Shown piece by piece: positions 1 to 6,704 of a DNA stretch of 64,000 nt. Source of the stretch: an uncultured Kineothrix sp. (GTDB taxonomy: Bacteria; Bacillota; Clostridia; Lachnospirales; Lachnospiraceae); NCBI GenBank assembly GCA_910588855.1, contig CAJUSR010000009.1, positions 78,509 to 142,508 of the forward strand. The letters run 5' to 3'. The translations under genes and the position numbers were made by a program. The notes beneath the pieces are model-generated. The model saw only the letters and a list, made by a program, of their open reading frames with translations, was not told the DNA's origin and made no database searches. Each line of letters opens with the position of its first letter. Position 1 is the stretch's first letter.

Positions 1-287
1 TCCGCATCCTTGAACATACTTCGGAACTTATACATTTGAAAAGGTTTCATATCCTTGCCTGCCCTGGGCTGGACAAAAAATACCGGTCCGCCGTCTTCCA
101 AATAGATAGCCAGTGCGGCAGCCAAAAAAACAGGTGACAATACGATTAACGCTACAGACGAAGCTGCCATATCAAACAGGCGCTTCAATGCTTTATAAGC
201 AATGGATTTTCCGGCATATATCTCCTGACATCCCATTGCCCCATCTTCGCCAAATATCTTTTTTATATCTGTTGCCAATGAATCCAT
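1..287 (-). CDS. Undecaprenyl-phosphate sugar phosphotransferase, N-terminal part (runs off window)
   Basis: The reading frame starts at 287 and runs off the left edge, giving about 95 residues. A clean AGGAG lies at 296-300, eight bases before the ATG. After about 35 soluble residues there is one hydrophobic segment (ASSVALIVLSPVFLAAALAI), followed by EDGGPVFFVQPRAG and the signature KFRSMFKDAD. These are hallmarks of the bacterial sugar transferase family (WcaJ/EpsL type), membrane enzymes that start exopolysaccharide or capsule repeat units by moving a sugar phosphate onto undecaprenyl phosphate. The catalytic half lies outside the window. It is the last gene visible of the leftward surface locus, so the locus probably continues into polysaccharide synthesis. 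Sugar specificity cannot be told. Confidence 0.85.
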   Translation of the reverse strand, partial: MDSLATDIKKIFGEDGAMGCQEIYAGKSIAYKALKRLFDMAASSVALIVLSPVFLAAALAIYLEDGGPVFFVQPRAGKDMKPFQMYKFRSMFKDA

Positions 288-327
288 GCCCGCTTCTCCT
301 CTATCCTCATTCCCTATTCATAACTTT

Positions 328-379
328 AACCGGTATAGGCGCACACCCCAGCGCCTATACTGGTTTCTTTTCTTTTATC
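328..379 (+). terminator. Hairpin with T-rich tail, rightward-oriented
   Basis: AACCGGTATAGGCGC (328-342) pairs with GCGCCTATACTGGTT (351-365), one mismatch, eight-base loop, followed on the plus strand by TTCTTTTCTTTT. It has terminator form only in the rightward direction, although the flanking genes are read leftward. It may block antisense transcription, or act as a leader structure of the sugar transferase transcript. Confidence 0.45.
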
Positions 380-462
380 AACTTACTAACCTTCAACCTC
401 AAAAAATAAGGAGTTCTATTAAAATTATGTTTCTTAATCTTTTGGATTGCCTTTTACAGCCA

Positions 463-578
463 CATCATACATGATTCGTTGCATTCTGCCGCCTACGTTT
501 GCACGGGGCGGCAGAAAAACCACATGTTGGGAATTCAATCTAAACGGGCATTACCCGTCGGCTAATCATGCATGATTA
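463..578. other. Palindrome cluster in the 316-base gap before the sugar transferase
   Basis: The gap 288-603 holds no gene. It contains a perfect 16-bp palindrome TAATCATGCATGATTA (563-578), a related imperfect one near 463-478 (CATCATACATGATTCG), a small hairpin ACGGG/CCCGT (544-558), and a longer hairpin TTCTGCCGCC/GGCGGCAGAA (484-516). The two ATCAT(A/G)CATGATT sites are about 100 bases apart and could be a paired operator. The leftward transcript from the SPXTG gene would have to cross all of this to reach the sugar transferase. Confidence 0.4.
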
Positions 579-603
579 ATCACTGTCTGCTTACCCATCT
601 GGA

Positions 604-1548
604 TTATTCTCCGGTCTTAGGAGAAACTGCCGGATTTACAGGGGTATTCGCAACCTGTACAGGCGTTGCTTTCGCATTGTCTGTAGAGCTGGAGCTACTG
701 GAGCTGCTAGAGCTGCCTGAGCTACTGCTGTTGTTGTTATCGTTATTATTGTTGTCATTATTGTTATTGTTGTTATTATTGTCTACATTATCCTGTTTTT
801 CCGCTTTCACCACAAATACCGGCGAGAAGGAATTAAAGGTTGCTACAACAATACCTTCTGCTGTAACCGTTGCAGGCAATGTCTCCCAAACACCGTTCAC
901 CTGGTCATAATGAAGCACATAATAATTGTATTTCGATGTATCCGGCTTTTCATTATTCATAGGTATTGTTACTCTGACAGATTCACCTTTCGGAAGATTC
1001 GGAATTGAAATGTCAGCAGATGCCAACAAGTTTGCATTTCCTGATCCCAGTTGTTCAGCCATTTTTGCAGCTGCTGCCTTAGCCACTGACTGTACTGCTG
1101 CGGCTACCGGAGTAACCGTAATCTGTAAGCCGGCTTTGTCTGCCTTGATTTCATCTGCATTAATGTTTTTGAACTGTTCTTTTGACTCTGCCTTAAGAGT
1201 TGCTTCCTGTTCCTTATCCTCTACTGCTTCAGGAACTTTCAGCTCTTCGGAAGCTTCTACTTTCTGCCCGCCCTGTGTCGTTACAGAATCTTCCTTATTT
1301 ACAATCTCCTCTATCGTAGAGTTAGAATCCACAGACTCTTCTACCTTAATATAAACTGTAGTACCGTCTTCATCCTTTCCTACGACAACTTCCTGATTGT
1401 CGTCCTTTACAACCGTATCTGTGTCACCGACTACCGGAAAATCCGTACTGCCCGTGTCAGGGGATACAGCCGCACTAACAGGCATGCCAGCTACAAGGGT
1501 CATGGCCATACCAAGCGCCAGCATACTATAAAATTTCTTTCTTTTCAT
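604..1548 (-). CDS. Secreted SPXTG-motif surface protein with Asn/Ser-rich tail
   Basis: Predicted 314-residue exported protein. Residues 1-26 form a signal peptide (MKRKK, hydrophobic core, PVSA). Directly after cleavage comes SPDTG (29-33), and the last six residues are SPKTGE (309-314). SPXTG resembles the motif known for the class B sortase of Clostridioides difficile, and a class B sortase is encoded just upstream. Unlike normal sortase substrates, there is no hydrophobic segment or basic tail after the motif: TAA follows GAA at once, and downstream DNA in other frames does not encode one. The middle part is acidic, then Ala-rich (about 150-175), then a compact domain ending in FNSFSPVFVV, then runs of Asn and Ser (about 255-290). 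RBS GGAGAAAGAGA precedes ATG. Function unknown; the location suggests a wall or matrix component. Confidence 0.75.
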   Translation of the reverse strand: MKRKKFYSMLALGMAMTLVAGMPVSAAVSPDTGSTDFPVVGDTDTVVKDDNQEVVVGKDEDGTTVYIKVEESVDSNSTIEEIVNKEDSVTTQGGQKVEASEELKVPEAVEDKEQEATLKAESKEQFKNINADEIKADKAGLQITVTPVAAAVQSVAKAAAAKMAEQLGSGNANLLASADISIPNLPKGESVRVTIPMNNEKPDTSKYNYYVLHYDQVNGVWETLPATVTAEGIVVATFNSFSPVFVVKAEKQDNVDNNNNNNNNDNNNNDNNNSSSSGSSSSSSSSSSTDNAKATPVQVANTPVNPAVSPKTGE

Positions 1549-1647
1549 TCTCTTTCTCCTTTCCCCAAAAAATCATGTGGTTATATCAAGCCTTTCGGCC
1601 TAATACCGAATCCATACTGCCTATTCCGGGCAGTCCTCCGTAAAGGG

Positions 1648-2811
1648 CTACTTTTCCGTTTCTTCCACTTCCTCATAAAACACTTTAAGAATCAGCTCAT
1701 AAAGGGCTTTTTCATCGGCATGAAATTCCTCAAATTTTTCCCCACGGACGGTTTCTCCGGCTATGGTCATGATATTACTTCCATCAAAACGGTATCCCAA
1801 TATCTGGGATGCCAGATAACTCACTTCGTCTATGGAAATATCCGTCACCATATACCGGCTCAATGTATTGTATAATGTTACAGGAAGGGTAATATCCTTT
1901 TTCGCGGCACTAATCGCCGCGTCTGCGTAGGCTGTTAAATATTGTTTCTGCCTCTCCAAACGGCTGCCGGCGCTTCCAAACTGTGTCACATCCCTGTTAT
2001 GTAAATAATAGTAAGCCGCCATCCCTTCCAGTTTTACCGTTTCCCCCTTTTTTACATGGAAATTTTTATAATCCATATCTTCCAAAGCTTCCAGTTCCAC
2101 CCCGCCAATAGCGTCGTTGATTATGGGAATAGCCCCCATATTGATGGAACAATAACCATGAATCGGCAAATGATAGAAAAGCTTTGACACTGCCTCCCTG
2201 CTGCGTTCACAGCTTATGGCAGCCCCGTCTCCATATCCGTGCTGCAAGGTTATCTGACCTACCCCTATCCCCTGATACGTTCCGTCTTTATCATAAACTT
2301 CTATCTCAGCCATCGTATCCCTTGGCACGCCAATTACATAAATCTCCTTGTTATGCGGGTTCATTGCCAGAAGGAAAATAGCGTCCGACTGCCCGCCGTC
2401 TATTCCGTTTTTAGCAGGAACCACTTCCGTCATTTTGTCAATCCCAAGAAAAAGAAACGTCAGCATGTCCTCATTATACCGGTAGTGGATACCTTGATAA
2501 CGGACATCCCCTTCCTGCCAGTTCCCCTCCTGGTTTTCCAATTCTGCTTCCTCATCTGCCAATTCGGACAAAGCCATCACTATCTGCCTGCTGTCCGATT
2601 CCCCATACAATTTGTTCCTTCCGGATATCTGCATCCCCCAGAAAACGGCTGCCAATATAAGAGCAAATGCCGCAAATCCTACCAATGTCCATGCTGTAAT
2701 TTCCAGCGCTTTTATCTTTCGTCTTTCTTCCTTTTTTACTTTCCGCTTCTTTGTCCGGGGTTTGCCGTACTTTTTTTGCCGCTTTTTCTCATCTGCCGGA
2801 CTATTCTTCAT
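1648..2811 (-). CDS. LCP (LytR-CpsA-Psr) family cell-wall glycopolymer ligase-like protein
   Basis: 387 residues: a very basic cytoplasmic N-terminus (residues 1-32), one membrane segment (about 35-58) and an extracellular LCP domain (about 115-355). LCP landmarks are DAIFLLAMNP, VIGVPRDTM, INMGAIPIINDAIGGVEL and YYYLHNRD...SRLERQKQ. Family members attach wall teichoic acid, capsule or other glycopolymers from lipid carriers to peptidoglycan. Its ATG lies inside the last codons of the sortase gene (11-base overlap) with AAGGGG nine bases upstream, so the two are translationally coupled. Together with the sortase, the SPXTG protein and a sugar transferase it forms a surface assembly locus. The exact polymer is not evident. 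Confidence 0.85.
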   Translation of the reverse strand: MKNSPADEKKRQKKYGKPRTKKRKVKKEERRKIKALEITAWTLVGFAAFALILAAVFWGMQISGRNKLYGESDSRQIVMALSELADEEAELENQEGNWQEGDVRYQGIHYRYNEDMLTFLFLGIDKMTEVVPAKNGIDGGQSDAIFLLAMNPHNKEIYVIGVPRDTMAEIEVYDKDGTYQGIGVGQITLQHGYGDGAAISCERSREAVSKLFYHLPIHGYCSINMGAIPIINDAIGGVELEALEDMDYKNFHVKKGETVKLEGMAAYYYLHNRDVTQFGSAGSRLERQKQYLTAYADAAISAAKKDITLPVTLYNTLSRYMVTDISIDEVSYLASQILGYRFDGSNIMTIAGETVRGEKFEEFHADEKALYELILKVFYEEVEETEK

Positions 2812-3670
2812 TCAGAAGCACCCCTTGCACCAAATAACGGTTATCCGGTTTATCAGCCATACATGTGGACAGCACAAGAATACGGCTATTCCCCGTCACT
2901 TCCACATCTTCTGCCCGGTTACAGTTCATCCCTCGGACACCCATAATTTTTTCAATATATCTGTTAAATTGCTCCTCGTTTGTATAATCTTTCTGATAGA
3001 GCAAATGTTCACTGCCATATTCATGGGATACAAATATTTCATAAACAAAAAGCTTTTCCGGCGTATAGATGTATATGTAAGGGTTTTCTTTGAAATATTC
3101 ATTGTCCTCATATTTGTGCAGCCCTGCAAACATTGTACCGTTTTTCATATTATGACCATACACTACTGTCAGTGGGTCGGAAAAATCTTTTTCGTTATAT
3201 CTCTCCGTATAGATGCATCCCGGGTAGCCATAACTGCCGTCCAAGTTATAATTCAAGTAATAACGGTTATCTACCGGATGTTGTAAAATCGGATAATCAA
3301 TTTCGCTGCCCGGAATATAAACCCATGCATAAATATCGCTGTTTACATTTTCCTGCAAATCTTCAAAATCCACTTCCTTTTCCGGTATCGGTACGCCCAT
3401 TTCCATTAACGCTTTTATGTATTCCGGCTGGTCTTCCTCTTCTTCTTCCGCCTCTTCGGGCAGCTCATTCCCTACTTCTTCCTTTCCGTCATCCTCTTCT
3501 GCTTCGGGAATCACTTCTTCCAACGGTAAAACCGGCTCTTCTTCCGGCTGCTTTTCTCCTCCCGACCGGATACCTGCCGCCGCCAAAACTATCAACAGCA
3601 CCACGACCAGTGCTGCTCCCCCTATTTTCCACCAATTATTATTGCTTTTTTTTGAATTATGCCCTTTCAT
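2801..3670 (-). CDS. Class B sortase
   Basis: 289 residues. Residues 14-33 are an N-terminal membrane anchor, 40-82 a very acidic linker, and 100-289 the sortase fold. The catalytic triad is visible: H173 in VVYGHNMKNG, C270 in LVLSTC and R278 in DNRYLVQGVL. The GHNM...F context and long domain fit class B (SrtB), which in clostridia recognises (S/P)PXTG motifs. It acts outside the membrane as a transpeptidase. The SPXTG protein two genes downstream is the obvious candidate partner. It is the first gene of the leftward surface operon; the left inverted repeat of the recombinase segment lies 58 bases upstream of its ATG. RBS AAGGTGA. No strong sigma-A promoter is seen between 3671 and 3795 in this orientation. 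Confidence 0.9.
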   Translation of the reverse strand: MKGHNSKKSNNNWWKIGGAALVVVLLIVLAAAGIRSGGEKQPEEEPVLPLEEVIPEAEEDDGKEEVGNELPEEAEEEEEDQPEYIKALMEMGVPIPEKEVDFEDLQENVNSDIYAWVYIPGSEIDYPILQHPVDNRYYLNYNLDGSYGYPGCIYTERYNEKDFSDPLTVVYGHNMKNGTMFAGLHKYEDNEYFKENPYIYIYTPEKLFVYEIFVSHEYGSEHLLYQKDYTNEEQFNRYIEKIMGVRGMNCNRAEDVEVTGNSRILVLSTCMADKPDNRYLVQGVLLNEE

Positions 3671-3727
3671 ATGTATTCATCACCTTTTTCACATTCATAA
3701 CTATGTATTAAAAATCCACCGCATATT

Positions 3728-3755
3728 TTTTCGTAAAATAGCCCCTTTTATGAAA
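3728..3755. repeat. Left inverted repeat / putative recombinase core site
   Basis: 28 bp that match 5239-5266 in inverted orientation with one mismatch (27/28). Inside it, TCRTAAAA and TTTTATGA are inverted 8-bp arms around the 7-bp asymmetric centre TAGCCCC, the architecture of a tyrosine recombinase crossover site. It lies between the recombinase gene and the sortase gene. The opposite orientation of the two sites predicts inversion rather than excision. Confidence 0.75.
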
Positions 3756-3795
3756 AATGAAAACCGGCCATAAAATATCCCGATAAATTTGGCAT

Positions 3796-4998
3796 TTATA
3801 GACTCTGTAAACATTCTTCTGACGATACATTTGACGGCTGATAAGCCGGAACCATATACGGAACATGCCCCTCCATACAACAAATAGAGGTTTCGTAAGA
3901 AACCAGCTTATCCATCCATTGCTTTTTCTGCTGCATAGTGGGATGCACATAAAGCGACATCGTAATCTTTACATTGCTATGCCCTAAGATTTCACTTAAA
4001 CTTTTGATATCAAACCCCATAGAAACACATCTGGTTGCAAAAGCATGGCGGAGCATATGGAAATTAAAATAAGCAATGCCACATTTTTGAAGAATCCTTT
4101 CAAACCGGTACTGCAATGTCCGGGTATCAATCCATCCGTTTTTCTTTCCCGAAATCACAAATGAGTTTTCCTCCTTTTGATGTTCCTTCAGCAGCGGAAA
4201 CAAAAGAGGAGGAATCGGGATTGCCCTCACCGAATCCGCCGTTTTCGGAGGCAGAACGGCGACCTTAGTTTTCTTTTCCCCTTCTGCCGTCTCCCTTACC
4301 CTTTGCATATTCCCTTGAATGCGGATTACATTTTCTTTCAAATCAATATCCCTCCAAGTCAATGCGCATAGCTCTCCGATGCGGATACCCATATAAAGTG
4401 CAATTGCGATGCCCAAGCAAGTATCTTCCTCCATATTTTCCAACAAATAATTTTCAAGCGCCGCCAAAGCCGTATCGCTGGGTAACATCGTCTTATTTTT
4501 CTTGTTTTTAAAAACCGGAAATTCAGGGATTTGTATTCCAGGACTATATTTGCTTTTAATATATAAAAGAATCTGCCGGACAATAGAGCAGATATAAGAT
4601 TGATAACGCTCGGAAAGGGATATATCCTTCTCATCATTTAGCCTTACCCGGAAATCCCTTAAAACCTGATAATCCAATCGGTTCACTTTCACATCTCCTA
4701 GAAAAGGGATAATATACTTGTCCACAATCTGCCGGTATATCCGGTAAGTAGTTGCTTTCCACTCCGTTTTCTTCTCTTGCAGCCATATTTCTGATGCCTC
4801 TTTCATCATAAGTATGCATGGGTTCTTGCTGCAGGGAAGTTCCTTCCGAAATTCATTCATTTTTTTACGGACTTCCTTATAGGTTTTTCCATATATTGAT
4901 TTATACTTTCCTCCGTTTACGGAAAAATCCATCCCCTTTATGCGCCCTTCCCATCGCCCATCCTTTCTTTTATAAATATTTTCTCCTCTTTTTGGCAT
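3796..4998 (-). CDS. Tyrosine recombinase (integrase family), predicted invertase of its own segment
   Basis: 400 residues. The N-terminus (1-50, starting MPKRGENIYKRKDGRWEGRI) resembles the arm-type DNA-binding domain of Tn916-like integrases; a core-binding SAM-like domain follows (about 65-160) and then the catalytic domain (175-370). Catalytic residues look complete: R206 (GIRIGEL), H314-x-x-R317 (HMLRH), H340 (LGHSN) and nucleophile Y350 (SLYVHP). RBS GGAGG six bases before ATG. The gene is enclosed by two 28-bp inverted repeats (3728-3755, 5239-5266) and no other mobile-element gene is present, so I infer a DNA invertase rather than a phage or ICE integrase. It is read toward the sortase operon, so read-through could also feed that operon in the present orientation. 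Confidence 0.9.
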   Translation of the reverse strand: MPKRGENIYKRKDGRWEGRIKGMDFSVNGGKYKSIYGKTYKEVRKKMNEFRKELPCSKNPCILMMKEASEIWLQEKKTEWKATTYRIYRQIVDKYIIPFLGDVKVNRLDYQVLRDFRVRLNDEKDISLSERYQSYICSIVRQILLYIKSKYSPGIQIPEFPVFKNKKNKTMLPSDTALAALENYLLENMEEDTCLGIAIALYMGIRIGELCALTWRDIDLKENVIRIQGNMQRVRETAEGEKKTKVAVLPPKTADSVRAIPIPPLLFPLLKEHQKEENSFVISGKKNGWIDTRTLQYRFERILQKCGIAYFNFHMLRHAFATRCVSMGFDIKSLSEILGHSNVKITMSLYVHPTMQQKKQWMDKLVSYETSICCMEGHVPYMVPAYQPSNVSSEECLQSL

Positions 4999-5096
4999 AT
5001 TTTTCCTCCTTTCTTTGACGCTGATTTTGACGGCTAAAAAATTGGTTTCAACGTCTGTTCTTATTTTTACCTTCTGTTTACATTTTTAAAAGGTAT

Positions 5097-5127
5097 TTTG
5101 TAAACTTTATCTTACAAATATTTGTAA
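5097..5127. promoter_or_regulatory. Cluster of TTTGTAA/TTACAAA motifs, possible arm-type binding sites
   Basis: Between the recombinase gene and the right inverted repeat lie TTTGTAA (5097-5103), the perfect palindrome TTACAAATATTTGTAA (5112-5127) and another TTACAAA (5201-5207). Recombinases with an N-terminal arm domain bind short repeated sites next to the crossover core, so this is a reasonable candidate; it could equally be an operator for the recombinase gene. Sequence pattern only. Confidence 0.35.
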
Positions 5128-5173
5128 AAATTTACCGTTATCTTTACCAGCCTGCCGCTATCCGAAATACCCC

Positions 5174-5202
5174 TTGCATTTTTTGTCATCCTATGCTATA
5201 TT
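5174..5202 (+). promoter_or_regulatory. Sigma-A-like promoter pointing outward through the right inverted repeat
   Basis: TTGCAT (5174-5179), 17-base spacer, TATATT (5197-5202); start expected near 5209. It reads rightward, across the repeat at 5239-5266, into the 3' end of an oppositely oriented gene, where it has no gene to serve. If the segment flips, the promoter would sit at about 3792-3820 and read leftward into the sortase-LCP-SPXTG operon. Confidence 0.6.
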
Positions 5203-5238
5203 ACAAAAAGAAATTCAACCCAAAACAAAATACCCTGC

Positions 5239-5266
5239 TTTCATAAAAGGGGCTATTTTATGAAAA
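5239..5266. repeat. Right inverted repeat / putative recombinase core site
   Basis: Inverted partner of 3728-3755. Here the core is perfectly symmetrical in its arms: TCATAAAA, centre GGGGCTA, TTTTATGA. The distance between the two sites is about 1.5 kb and contains only the recombinase gene and its upstream region. Confidence 0.75.
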
Positions 5267-5290
5267 TTAAATATATTGTACAAAAACAAA

Positions 5291-5323
5291 TGGAAGCATT
5301 TTCCAACCATGAAAATGCTTCCA
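5291..5323 (-). terminator. Intrinsic terminator of the 5383-6681 gene
   Basis: TGGAAGCATTTTC (5291-5303) and GAAAATGCTTCCA (5311-5323) form a perfect 13-bp stem with a 7-base loop. On the minus strand it is followed by a T-rich run (TTTGTTTTTG). It separates the gene at 5383 from the recombinase segment. The bases 5330-5382 are an AT-rich run with repeated TTTATAAGTTTTATAA. Confidence 0.75.
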
Positions 5324-5382
5324 TAATTTATACATTTATAAGTTTTATAAATTTATAAGTTTTATAAGTTATGAATAATATT

Positions 5383-6681
5383 CTAATACTTTTTCAGGAA
5401 ATCCTCATAATCCTTATAAGTCACAGTTACATAATATTCCCCAAAATTCATCCCAACCTCTATTCCCATAGGCGTATAGAATAAAATAGACGTGCCGCCG
5501 CTCGTAAGATAATAAACGATTTCCTGGTCGGTTAAGGAATCCAAATCATTGACTGTTCCGTTCTGCTGCCTGCATCTTTTACGGAAATCTACGGCAAATT
5601 CATCATTAATTTCTATGATGCTGTTATTGTCCAGCACAACTCCGTTTTCCATATCAATATTCAGGCAGTATAAACCGTAATCCGACCAATAGTCCGTGTA
5701 TATCATTTCACAAAATACCACACTCATCACTTCCGAATCCATATAAGTGACAAATCCTTCGGAATAAACTAAAAACTTTTCCTCTGGCATCATATATTTG
5801 GAATACTCCTTATAATATTCCTGAAAATATTCCGTTTCATCGTCAATGACATCATTAATGGCATCCAGATTGGGAACATCCCCTTTGATTACAGGATAAT
5901 CCACGGCAATCATTACACTGCTGTCATCCTCTCCATATTCATAGTTTTCCCATTCTATCGAATAATCCAAATCCGTACGGATGGCATCTTCTATTTCTCC
6001 GTAATAGTCCCCGCCATTCCCCGCTTCCGGCATAGGTTTTTCAAAATCCCATCCTTTCTGGTTTCCTTTGGATGGCTCTTCTTCCAAATATGGAAGCCCT
6101 GCCCCTTTGCTGTCAGAGCTTTCCACCAGCCGGACAGGCTGCACAGCCGAAATCTTCACCAGACAAAGCACCACCGCAAGCAGGGCTATAACAAGCCCAA
6201 CGACGGCTACTAATGCCAGGACCTCCGGCATAGTATGTCTCGGTTTTTGCCCATTGGGGCAATGCATACACCGGCAAGAGCCGCATCCGCAATTGCCGCT
6301 TTGAGAAGGCATCCCTACACCGGGCACATTTTGCTGCGAATGCAATCCTTCCTGTCCGCTTTGCCCTATAAAATCTACCCGTTTGGGCTGCCCAGGCTGA
6401 CATGCCGTTGTCTTCCCGCCGGCTGCTTCCTTATCCTGCCTTCCCCCATCCTGCGGATTCTGCTCCGGCTGCTGTCCATTATCCTGTCTTCCCCCATCCT
6501 GCGGATTCTGCTCCGGCTGCTGTCCACCATGCATATCCTGCCGTTTCTCTTGCATACCACGGGCATAATCAAAATAATTATCCATGCGCAAAGCCTCCGT
6601 CGACTGCGCTTCCTGCATTGTACCCCCGCTGAAAATACCGCCTTCAAATTCCCTGTTGGCGCCTTGTTCCGGTTTGTCCAT
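5383..6681 (-). CDS. Single-pass membrane protein with Cys cluster and extracytoplasmic domain, function unknown
   Basis: 432 residues. The N-terminal third is hydrophilic and Gln/Gly/Asp-rich, with a 16-residue unit (PEQNPQDGGRQDNGQQ type) present twice. A Cys-rich motif, CGCGSCRCMHCP (about 131-142), looks like a small metal-binding site. One membrane segment follows (about 155-180, ALVAVVGLVIALLAVVLCLV), then an acidic linker and a C-terminal domain of about 210 residues rich in Asp and Tyr, which loosely recalls the DUF3298/RsiV-like extracellular domains of clostridial membrane proteins. RBS GGAGG seven bases before ATG; it follows cinA by 24 bases and may be co-transcribed. No function is claimed; a role as an envelope sensor is only a guess from topology. 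Confidence 0.7.
   Translation of the reverse strand: MDKPEQGANREFEGGIFSGGTMQEAQSTEALRMDNYFDYARGMQEKRQDMHGGQQPEQNPQDGGRQDNGQQPEQNPQDGGRQDKEAAGGKTTACQPGQPKRVDFIGQSGQEGLHSQQNVPGVGMPSQSGNCGCGSCRCMHCPNGQKPRHTMPEVLALVAVVGLVIALLAVVLCLVKISAVQPVRLVESSDSKGAGLPYLEEEPSKGNQKGWDFEKPMPEAGNGGDYYGEIEDAIRTDLDYSIEWENYEYGEDDSSVMIAVDYPVIKGDVPNLDAINDVIDDETEYFQEYYKEYSKYMMPEEKFLVYSEGFVTYMDSEVMSVVFCEMIYTDYWSDYGLYCLNIDMENGVVLDNNSIIEINDEFAVDFRKRCRQQNGTVNDLDSLTDQEIVYYLTSGGTSILFYTPMGIEVGMNFGEYYVTVTYKDYEDFLKKY
6433..6528. repeat. 48-bp tandem repeat, two units, inside a coding region
   Basis: Units 6433-6480 and 6481-6528 are nearly identical (a C/T change and two changes at the end). Each encodes 16 residues (QPEQNPQDGGRQD...). 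Such close identity suggests recent duplication and possible length variation between strains. Confidence 0.85.
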
Positions 6682-6704
6682 AGCCTATCCTCCCCTCTGA
6701 CCCC

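Noticed and set aside
572..910. Plus-strand frame with long Leu runs opposite the SPXTG gene
   Set aside because: Antisense reading of the Asn/Ser repeat codons; not a membrane protein.
3796..4998. Recombinase as integrase of a prophage or conjugative element
   Set aside because: No phage, relaxase or transfer genes nearby, no tRNA target, and the flanking sites are inverted, not direct repeats.
3830..5035. TTTGACGGCT present at 3830-3839 and 5026-5035 as possible attachment repeats
   Set aside because: Only 10 bp, one copy inside the recombinase coding region, and not symmetrical; the 28-bp inverted repeats are far better sites.
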